Shown: positions 8,951 to 16,100 of the stretch, one piece after another
How the letters are laid out: each line of letters begins with the position of its first letter
How positions within the stretch are numbered: the first letter of the stretch is position 1
Assembly (NCBI GenBank): GCA_016192205.1
Contig: JACPUP010000018.1
Location: 1 to 31,479, forward strand
Direction of reading: 5' to 3'
Length of the DNA stretch: 31,479 nucleotides
From: Candidatus Kerfeldbacteria bacterium
Lineage (GTDB): Bacteria; Patescibacteriota; Patescibacteriia; SBBC01; JACPUP01
Translations under genes and position numbers: made by a program
The notes under the pieces: model-generated
The model's database searches: none
Seen by the model: the letters and a program-made list of their open reading frames with translations, nothing else
Told to the model about the DNA's origin: nothing

Positions 8951-10548
8951 TGCAACCGGTTCGTCATCAGCAGCGCGCTTCGCTCATCGGCTGGTCACTC
9001 GTGACCGGGCTGGTGTTGTTGCTCGCCCAGCCCAGGGTTGGTCAAAGCGCTGAGGCGACCCTCTCCTTGTCCCCCCGCAGCGTTACTATCGAGGCGGGCG
9101 AGACGACGACGGTGCAAGTGGTGGTTGCCTCGACCGGTCAGGCGATCAATGCTGCCGAGGCGACGGTCTCTTTTCCGAAAGAGCTCCTTGAAGCCACTGC
9201 TGTCTCAAAGAGCGGGTCGGTCTTCACGCTCTGGGCGGTTGACCCGGCCTTCTCGAATGCCCGCGGAACAGCCACTTTTTCCGGCGGATTGCCGAGTCCG
9301 GGGTACACGGGCGGAGCCAAGCGCGTCATCAGCATCACGTTCCGGGCGACGAAGGCAGGCACGGCCACGCTAACGCTTGGTGCTGCCCAGGTGCTCGCCA
9401 ATGACGGCCTGGGAACGAACATCTTGAGCGGGACCGGGAGCGCTACGATCACGATTCGGGAAAAGGCGCCGGCCAACGCGAACGTGACGCCGCCCGCCGA
9501 GCCGACGCTGGCCGCGCCAACCATCGTCTCCGACGCTCACCCTGACCAGAACCGCTGGTACCCTGCTCGTGAGGTGGCGGCGCGCTGGACCGCCGGGGCT
9601 GGCGTGCGTGGCTACAATGCGGTCTTTGACCAGTCCGCAACCACGCTGCCGCCAGAAGTTGACGAGGGGACAACGGCCGTCTTCCGGCGAACGAATCTCG
9701 CGGACGGAATTTGGTATCTGCACGTCCGCGCCCACTACCCAGACGGCTGGTCTCCGGCCCGGCACTTCGCGTTCCGCATCGATGGCACTGCCCCTGAGGA
9801 TTTTTCGCTGACGGTTGAAACGACGACCGCCGGCCGCGCCAGCGTGATCTTCGCCACGCAGGATGCGCCGTCAGGCGTCACCGAGTACCAACTGCGGCTT
9901 GATGACCGGTCGTTCGCATCCGCCACCAGTCCGCATGCCCTTGAGGGTTTAACGCTGGGCGACCACCGCGTGACGGTCAAGGCTGTTGATGCAGCCGGGA
10001 ATGAGCGGGAGGCGAGTGCCACGTTTACCGTCACGTCGGTTGACGAAGCGCGCCTGACGGCCGTTCTTGAGGCGACGCCGTATGGTCTAGTGGGCGGTTC
10101 GCGGACGCTGCCGGTCGTGACGACTGGATCGAGTCTGGTGTTGCGCGGATTTGCCAAAGCGTCAGACCGGATCCGCATTGTCGTCCGGAGTGCCGAGAGC
10201 GTCTTCGAGTTCCCGGTGGCCGAGATCATTGATCCCAATCCCATCGAGCCCGCACCGCCTGGTCTGACCGCCTGGAAAATTGACATCCGGCCGGACTTGT
10301 CGCCGGGTGAACACGAGATTCGCGTGACGACCGTTGACGCCCAGGGCACGGTGACCGCCGAAGCGCCGGTTATCCGCTTCCGTGTCGTCACTGACGTCGC
10401 GCGGATCGGGAACACGCTCGTTCCGTACCAGCTCATCCTCAAGCTCTTGGTCGTCCTGGCCGTACTGCTGGCTGGAACGACGGTTACGTTCGTTCTGCTC
10501 TTCGTGCGCCAGCGACGTCGCGGACGCAAGAGGGCGAGCCGACGCTAG
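8947..10548 (+). CDS. Membrane-anchored cohesin protein 2
   Basis: The start ATG 8947 overlaps the upstream stop as ATGA; ATG 8950 is an equally possible second start. There are about 533 residues. The signal peptide ends near GQSAEA. Residues about 36-170 form a cohesin (LSLSPRSVTIEAGETTTVQV, VSFPKELLEATAVSKSGS, RGTATFSGGLPSPGYTGGAK). Then come the module shared with cohesin protein 1 (APTIVSDAHPDQNRWYPARE, LADGIWYLHVRA), an Ig-like domain (YQLRLDDRSF to VKAVDAAGNEREAS), and a final beta domain (RLTAVLEATPYGLVGGS onward). A C-terminal transmembrane helix (LILKLLVVLAVLLAGTTVTF) ends in the very basic tail RQRRRGRKRASRR. It is a paralogue of the preceding gene with one extra ectodomain, so it reaches further from the membrane. 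It converges on the recombinase gene with an 11-bp gap. Confidence 0.88.
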   Translation: MMQPVRHQQRASLIGWSLVTGLVLLLAQPRVGQSAEATLSLSPRSVTIEAGETTTVQVVVASTGQAINAAEATVSFPKELLEATAVSKSGSVFTLWAVDPAFSNARGTATFSGGLPSPGYTGGAKRVISITFRATKAGTATLTLGAAQVLANDGLGTNILSGTGSATITIREKAPANANVTPPAEPTLAAPTIVSDAHPDQNRWYPAREVAARWTAGAGVRGYNAVFDQSATTLPPEVDEGTTAVFRRTNLADGIWYLHVRAHYPDGWSPARHFAFRIDGTAPEDFSLTVETTTAGRASVIFATQDAPSGVTEYQLRLDDRSFASATSPHALEGLTLGDHRVTVKAVDAAGNEREASATFTVTSVDEARLTAVLEATPYGLVGGSRTLPVVTTGSSLVLRGFAKASDRIRIVVRSAESVFEFPVAEIIDPNPIEPAPPGLTAWKIDIRPDLSPGEHEIRVTTVDAQGTVTAEAPVIRFRVVTDVARIGNTLVPYQLILKLLVVLAVLLAGTTVTFVLLFVRQRRRGRKRASRR

Positions 10549-10559
10549 GCCCGATCGAA

Positions 10560-11510
10560 TCAACGGCGGCGTTTTCCGTGAAAGGCTTGGTACACGTCCT
10601 TCAACTGCCGGTTCGTGACGTGCGTATAGATTTGTGTGGTCGTGATGGACGCGTGTCCCAGCAGGGCTTGGACCGACCGGATATCCGCGCCGTTCATCAA
10701 GAGGTCGGTGGCGAACGAGTGCCGGAGCACGTGCGGCGTGACCCGTTTGGTAATGCCCGCGAGATTCGCGTAGTGCGCCACCAGCCGCTGCACTGAACGC
10801 GCCGTCAGCGGCTGGGTTGTTGGTTGTTGGTTGTTGGTTGTCGGTTGCTTCGCCGCACGGTCATGGCGGATGAAGAGGTACGGCGCATCATCCCGACGCA
10901 GCCCGAGGTATGCTTTGAGCGCCGCCTTCGCCGCCTGCGACAGGAACACGAGCCGCAGCGTGTCGCCCTTGCCGCGCACGGTGAAGTCGTCTTTGGCCGG
11001 GTTCACGGTGTCGCGCCGCAAACCAGTCAGTTCGGACACGCGGAGACCGGAAGAGAAAAGGAGTTCCAGCATGGCTTTGTCCCGACGCTTGATGAGCTCC
11101 GGCTCCCTGGTGGTAAGCGGCGCGTCAAGGAACGCGTCCAGGTCTGGCCCATCGAGGAACGCCACCTGTCGGGCGCCGGCCTTGGCGAGTTCAATTTTTT
11201 CCGCAGGCAGCGTGGTCACGTCATTGCGGGCCAGGTAGCGCAAGAACGACCGCAACGCGATCAAGTGGTAGTTTTGCGTGGAGCGTTTGAGGGTCGCGCC
11301 ACGGGTGTTCTCGAGACGGTTGAGTGCCAGCCGAAAGTCGCGTACGTCATCAAGGGTTATCTGCTCCGGCTTCGTCAGTTTCGACAGCGTGAGGAAGCGC
11401 GTGAGGTAGAAATCATAGTTCCGGCGGGTGAGCAACGACTTGCCCCGCTCCACCTCGAGGTAGGTGAGGAAACGATGCTTCCAACGTTCAAGTTCGTTCA
11501 TCGTAGTCAC
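10560..11510 (-). CDS. XerC/XerD-type tyrosine recombinase
   Basis: 316 residues if the GTG at 11510 is used, 313 from ATG 11501. A candidate promoter ends 6 nt before the GTG, so the message may be leaderless. The N-terminal SAM-like core-binding domain (FLTYLEVERGKSLLTRRNYD) is followed by the catalytic domain with the tyrosine-recombinase residues: Arg in SSGLRVSELTGL, Lys in VRGKGDTLRLVFL, His/Arg in HVLRHSFATDL, His in LGHASITTTQ and the nucleophile Tyr in QIYTHV. Length fits chromosome-dimer resolvases acting at dif rather than phage integrases, and no attachment-site or phage context is seen. Just before TARSVQRLV an in-frame run rich in Q, P, T and N (QPTTNNQQPTTQ) is encoded by a heptanucleotide repeat, an unusual insertion in this otherwise conserved fold. 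Confidence 0.92.
   Translation of the reverse strand: MTTMNELERWKHRFLTYLEVERGKSLLTRRNYDFYLTRFLTLSKLTKPEQITLDDVRDFRLALNRLENTRGATLKRSTQNYHLIALRSFLRYLARNDVTTLPAEKIELAKAGARQVAFLDGPDLDAFLDAPLTTREPELIKRRDKAMLELLFSSGLRVSELTGLRRDTVNPAKDDFTVRGKGDTLRLVFLSQAAKAALKAYLGLRRDDAPYLFIRHDRAAKQPTTNNQQPTTQPLTARSVQRLVAHYANLAGITKRVTPHVLRHSFATDLLMNGADIRSVQALLGHASITTTQIYTHVTNRQLKDVYQAFHGKRRR
10813..10847. repeat. Heptanucleotide array inside the recombinase gene
   Basis: Five consecutive 7-bp units on the plus strand: TGGGTTG, three exact TTGGTTG, and TCGGTTG. They lie in frame within the minus-strand recombinase and encode a Gln/Asn/Pro/Thr stretch between the catalytic Lys region and the His-x-x-Arg motif. Confidence 0.9.
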
Positions 11511-11516
11511 GAAAGC

Positions 11517-11544
11517 ATTTTACGACACGCCCAGGAAATCGCAA
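11517..11544 (-). promoter_or_regulatory. Candidate promoter of the recombinase gene
   Basis: On the minus strand TTGCGA (11539-11544) and TAAAAT (11517-11522) lie 16 bp apart. The -10 box ends 6 nt before the GTG start at 11510, which would make the transcript leaderless or nearly so. Confidence 0.45.
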
Positions 11545-11654
11545 TTGATTCTCATGAGTTATCCACAGGGATGGAAATCGTCGAAAAACATTTGGTTGAG
11601 AAAGACAAGGAAAAAAGTAAATAATTCCTCTTTCTTCAGCGAAAAAGTTTGATG

Positions 11655-11682
11655 TTGCTTGCAGAAACAGGCGTGGTATACT
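11655..11682 (+). promoter_or_regulatory. Candidate promoter of the second surface run
   Basis: TTGCTT (11655-11660) and TATACT (11677-11682) are separated by 16 bp, with a good -10 and a partial -35. Transcription would start near 11689, about 330 nt upstream of the first coding start at 12017, producing an unusually long 5' leader. Confidence 0.55.
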
Positions 11683-11689
11683 ACTCGGA

Positions 11690-12016
11690 CAACTAAACCC
11701 AACCAAACGAAAGCCATCGCCGGACGAATCTTAAACAGAGGGGCATGAAGTATGGATGCGATGGAGGGGTGTTGTGGAAACTGGAGGGAATGAGCACACC
11801 GGGGGGGTGGCGAAAACTGGCACAAAGCCAGGAGTCTTCGGTTAACCAAAATACAACGGAGGGACGACGGTCGTCCTTGCGAACGCGACGCAGCAGCGCT
11901 ACGCGCTCGTTTCCGATGGGAAGCGGTGCGAACCCTGCTGCGTACGAGCAGGGAAGTTCAAACGGTGGCTTCCTCCGGAGGACACCAAACCATGTACGGA
12001 AGGGGGTGATTTGCAC
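11690..12016 (+). promoter_or_regulatory. Long structured 5' leader, candidate cis-regulatory RNA
   Basis: No convincing coding frame lies between the promoter and the start at 12017. The stretch can form many perfect helices: TGGC/GCCA (11818-11830), GGACGA/TCGTCC (11862-11876), AGCGC/GCGCT (11895-11907), and a nested structure. The nested part has GGAAGC (11919-11924) pairing with GCTTCC (11968-11973), enclosing GAAC/GTTC and CCCTGCT/AGCAGGG (11933-11953). This is followed by TCCTCCGGAGGA and the ribosome site AGGGGGTG at 12001-12008. The layout is that of a riboswitch-like or mRNA-stabilising leader. I recognise no known class; structure is inferred by eye only. Confidence 0.5.
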
Positions 12017-12574
12017 ATGAAGAAACTCATTGCAGTAGTTTCACTCGTTGCGGTGGCTGGTTTCGGTTTCGCTGTCTCGGCCTCTGAAGGTTGGGTCGGC
12101 GGTGACACGAACACCAACGTCATCGTGACAAACGAGAACTCGGCGTACATCAAGACGGACGCCAAGTCTGAAGCCGAGACTGGCGAGAACAAAGCCAACG
12201 CGGACTCGGCAGCCGTGGGCGGCTCCAGCCGCGCCAAGGGCGGTATGATCGAGACCGGTGACGCTGACGCGACGACCGAGGTCGCCGTGGTCGCGAACAC
12301 GAACGAGACCGAGATCAACGTCGGCTGTGGCTGCGAGGGCGGAGATGGGGACACCCACACGAACCTCGAGGTCCACAACGCGAACGTCGCCAAGGTCAAG
12401 ACCAAGGCGAAGTCTGAAGCCGAGACTGGCGACAACGAGGCCAACGCGTCCTCTGCCGCAGTCGGTGGTTCCAGCCGCGCTCGCGGGGGCATGATTATGA
12501 CCGGTGCGGCTTCGGCCTGGACCGCTGTCGGCGTCATTGCCAACACGAACTGGACGCTCATCAACCACCCGTAA
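12017..12574 (+). CDS. Small secreted protein of two 'TG' repeats
   Basis: ATG 12017 is preceded by a strong ribosome site (AGGGGGTG) at 8-nt spacing; a TTG six bases upstream is in frame but less likely. There are 185 residues: signal peptide MKKLIAVVSLVAVAGFGFAVSA, then two about 70-residue repeats. Each repeat has the plan N-x-N-x-A-x-(I/V)-K-T, SEAETG(E/D)N, AN, SAAVGGSSRA(K/R)GGMI, TG-A, ANTN. A Cys pair (GCGCEGG) sits between them. The same plan in looser form (NTG-x-N-x-AN ... INTGD ... NTN) occurs four times in the 1406-residue protein encoded at 13189-17409. Regular spacing with Asn/Thr/Gly turns suggests a beta-solenoid-like surface repeat; this is inference. The function is unknown, but strong translation signals suggest an abundant envelope or shed protein. 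Confidence 0.85.
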   Translation: MKKLIAVVSLVAVAGFGFAVSASEGWVGGDTNTNVIVTNENSAYIKTDAKSEAETGENKANADSAAVGGSSRAKGGMIETGDADATTEVAVVANTNETEINVGCGCEGGDGDTHTNLEVHNANVAKVKTKAKSEAETGDNEANASSAAVGGSSRARGGMIMTGAASAWTAVGVIANTNWTLINHP

Positions 12575-12600
12575 TCGCGGTGATGGTGAACTGTGAGGTT

Positions 12601-12618
12601 GGGAAAGGGCCCTTTCCC
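12601..12618. other. Perfect 18-bp palindrome between two surface genes
   Basis: GGGAAAGGGCCCTTTCCC is its own reverse complement. It lies 26 bp after the stop of the TG-repeat protein and 55 bp before the next start. It has no following T-run, so it is not a standard intrinsic terminator; it may be a protein-binding site or an RNA processing or stability element. Confidence 0.5.
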
Positions 12619-12673
12619 GCCTCCGGCGAGGGCACGGACCAAACAATCCCGTGTCATCGCCCGAGGAACCATA

Positions 12674-13177
12674 ATGAAAATGATCCTTCGCCTACAACGC
12701 GTTTTCACTGCCCTGGTGGCGGTCGGGTTCGTGCTGCCCGGCGCGGTGCTTGCGAACAGCGCCGCAACAGGCGTTGACGTGTACGTTTCCAGCCACGCGA
12801 CCAGCGAGGACGGGACGGCGCGAGCCGAGGTGCGAATGGAGCAACAGGTGAACGGCGAGACGCGCGAGTACTCCTACACGGTCGACGATCCGACCGGAGA
12901 TGTCGCCGTTGAACTGCAGCAGCGATTGGAACAGGGCGGCAGCGACGCCCCTCCGGCGGAATCAATCGAGTTGGAGGTTAACGGCGAGGCGGTCGCGCTG
13001 CCGCACGTGACAACTGACAACAGTCAACAGCCAACCGTGACGGGCGACGCGGCAGATGCTGTTGAAACCACCGACGCTCCGACTTCCGACTCACCGACAC
13101 CCGAGCACCGTTCTTGGTGGGACCGTTTCCTCGAGTGGCTCCGCGCACTTTTCTCCCTTTCACAAGCAGACAACTGA
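12674..13177 (+). CDS. Small secreted acidic protein, function unknown
   Basis: ATG 12674 (MKMILRLQRVFTALVAVGFV) begins a clear signal peptide, with GAGGAA 7-8 nt upstream. An in-frame start at 12593 would put 27 basic residues before it and cross no signal. There are 167 residues. The mature part is rich in Glu, Asp and Thr (HATSEDGTARAEVRMEQQVN, EYSYTVDDPTGDVAVELQQR), compatible with a single beta domain of about 90 residues. A Thr/Ser/Pro linker and an amphipathic tail (WWDRFLEWLRALFSLSQADN) follow. The tail may associate with membrane or a partner protein. I recognise no family. It ends 11 bp before the start of the giant surface gene, so the two are probably co-expressed and functionally linked. 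Confidence 0.8.
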   Translation: MKMILRLQRVFTALVAVGFVLPGAVLANSAATGVDVYVSSHATSEDGTARAEVRMEQQVNGETREYSYTVDDPTGDVAVELQQRLEQGGSDAPPAESIELEVNGEAVALPHVTTDNSQQPTVTGDAADAVETTDAPTSDSPTPEHRSWWDRFLEWLRALFSLSQADN

Positions 13178-13188
13178 TTGTTCACCAA

Positions 13189-16100
13189 ATGATCCGCAAC
13201 ACCAACAACCCACGCGCGAATACCCGGCTCGTCGCCACGCTCTTGAATCTGCTTTTTGCAGGTCAGACGATCCTCGCTTCGGTGCTGGCCGGTTTCGCAC
13301 CGGCCGTGGTTCGAGCCGTTGACGACACCGCCGCGCCGACCGTCCGCATTGTTGCGCCGGCAGAATTTGCCACCGTCTCCGCCACCGTCATCATCGAGGT
13401 CAACGCCGCGGATGACGTGGCCGTGGCAGGCGTACGGTTCTTCGCCAACGGCGCTGAGCTCGGCACCGAGGTGACCGCGGCGCCCTACACCGTGGACTGG
13501 GACACGACGACCGTCGTGGACGGCGAGGTGACACTCACGGCTGTGGCGCGCGATACTGCAGGCAATACGGCCACGTCTGAACCCATCGCCGTCACCGTGG
13601 GCAACGGCGCCGGCCCGAGCGACGCGACGCCGCCCACGGTCGCGCTGACGACCCCGAACGCCGGCGAGACCGTGGGCGCCACGACGAGCATCGAAGCCAC
13701 CGCCACCGATGATGTAGCCGTTGCCGAGGTGCGTTTTTTCGTCGCAGGCGCGCAAGTCGGCTCGGCCGACACCGCTCCTCCGTACGCGATGGACTGGGAC
13801 ACGACTTCGCTCCCAGACGGCGACGCGTCCATTGAAGCGCGGGCCTGGGACACGGCCGGTAACTTCGCGATTTCTTCTCCCATTACGGTGACCGTCGAAA
13901 ACGTTGGCGACATCACCCCGCCCACGGTTAGTATCTCCAGCCCGGTCGCGGGCGCAACGCTCCAGGGCACGGTGACCGTTCGCGCCTTTGCGAGTGACGA
14001 TTCGGGCGTGGCCGGCGTGCGCTTTTACCAGAACGGTCTTTCCATCGGCCCCGAAGATACTTCCTTTGATTACTCGAGCAACTGGAACACGACCTCGGTC
14101 GCCAACGGTCAAGTCACGCTCCAAGCCGTGGCACGCGACAACGCCGGCAACCTGAAGACCTCGGCCGGCGTCTTGGTGACGGTCAATAACCCGCCACCGC
14201 CGCCTGATCGCACGGCGCCGGTTGTCCGTTTTTCTTCGCCGGTCAACGGTGACACCGTCAGCGGCTTGGTGCCGTTGAATGTTGAAGCGACAGACAGCGA
14301 AAGCGGCATTGCGAACGTCTTTTACCGTTTGTTTGACAACGATTTGACCGAGCCGCTCACGACCGCGCCGTATGGGTACGAGTGGGATTCGCGGCAGCGG
14401 CCGAACGGCTGCTACGCGTTGACGGCCATCGCAACGGATGGCGCTGGCAACACCGCAGTTTCGCCGCGGCACCTGGTCACCGTCGACAACCCAGCTCCGC
14501 CACCGGCCTGCCCTGACGGTTCGGAAGACTGCGTGGGCACTTTCACGACCACGAACGAGAACCACGGTGAGTTTGAGACCTGCGCTACTGCCTCGGCCAT
14601 CACCGGTTACAACCAGGTCATCGGCTACGATGATGGCAGCGGTTCGCCCATCAGCACCGGCGGCGCTGAAGCCGTTGTACTCGTCGGCACTAAAGCGAAC
14701 ACGAACATTACCGAGATCAACGACCCCGACGGCTTGCTCGGCGACCTCACCATCGAGAACCACAACACCGCCACGCTAAAGAACGACGTCATCGCCACGG
14801 CCGAGACCGGCCAAAATATCTCCAACGACAACCGCTTCGGCGAGATTAACACCGGCTCGGCCAATGTGGTGTCGGCCATAGTGAACACCGTCAATACGAA
14901 TATTGTCGGTACGAACATCGGTTCGTTCGTCCAGAACATTATTGATACGTTCGTCGGCACGATTAATCTTCTCGATCTCTTCCTGTCCGTGATGGCCGGT
15001 GCCGGGCCAGGCGGCTTTGGCGACACCGAGCGAAATTTGACCGTGGACAACAACAGCACCGGATACATCGAGAATAACGTGGACGCGAGCGCGTCGACCG
15101 GCGGCAACACGGCCAACAACCAGCGAGTCGGCATGATCAATACTGGCGACATCAATGTCTCCACGAACATTGTCAACCTTTTGAACACAAACCTCATTGG
15201 CGCGAACTGGTTGTTCGCGACGCTGAACATCTTCGGCAATTGGATCGGCGACCTCATCCTCCCAGGCGAGGGCGTGTTGGACAGTCTCTACGGCGACTCC
15301 TTTCAAAACCTCATGGTGAACAACCATAACCAGGCTGACATCACGAATATCGTTGACGTGAATGGTGACACTGGCGGTAACGAAGCGAATGACAGCCGCG
15401 ACCCTGATAGAAATTTGATTAACACAGGGGATGTCCAGCTTGAAACCTCGGTTCACAACCTCGTGAATACGAACATTGTCGGCTCGAACTTTTTCTCGTT
15501 CACCCCCACCTTGCTTGGCATCTGGAACGGCGGGGTGGTCAACGGCGCGTGGAGCGGGTACTTTGCGCCCAGTTACGCCGGCGACGACCACGGCAATCTG
15601 AAGGTGGGCAACACGAACGACGCGACTATCGTCAACCGCGTCAATGTGAATGCCCTCACCGGTGGCAACGCAGCCAACGGCAACCGCTACGGAATGATCA
15701 ATACCGGGGACATCACGGCGGCCACCAACTTGTTCAACGTCGCCAACACGAACATCATCGGCGCGAACTGGTTCATGGGCAGCTTTAACCTATTCGGCAC
15801 CTGGACCGGCAACGTTATCTACGCCTTCCCAGACGTCCAGGTGGTCAGTGACGCAATCGGCGGCGCGCCCCAACCGGGCAGTGAGGTGACGCTCGAGCTG
15901 ACGTGTGAAAACCTCGGGTTAGCGCCGGCCAAGAACGTCAAACTGACCGCGCAGTTGGCTGACGGTTTGGAATTCGTGAGCGCGAGCGACGGCGCGAGTT
16001 TTGACCAAGGCATGCTTGTCTGGCAGATCGGTGCGTTGGCGGCGGAGAGCGAGACGCACAAGGTTTCCGCGGTTGTTCGGCTGCCGGCCACGCTGCCTAT

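Noticed and set aside
10813..10847. CRISPR-like array
   Set aside because: Units are 7 bp with no spacers and no cas genes are present anywhere in the window.
10560..11510. Integrase of an integrated element
   Set aside because: Length and motifs fit a chromosomal Xer recombinase; no tRNA attachment site, direct repeats or phage/plasmid genes are seen nearby.
11818..11850. Partial resemblance to the c-di-GMP-I riboswitch core (ACAAAGCC followed by GG and GTC)
   Set aside because: The conserved upstream segment and the second helix with its receptor are not in the right places; the similarity covers too few bases.
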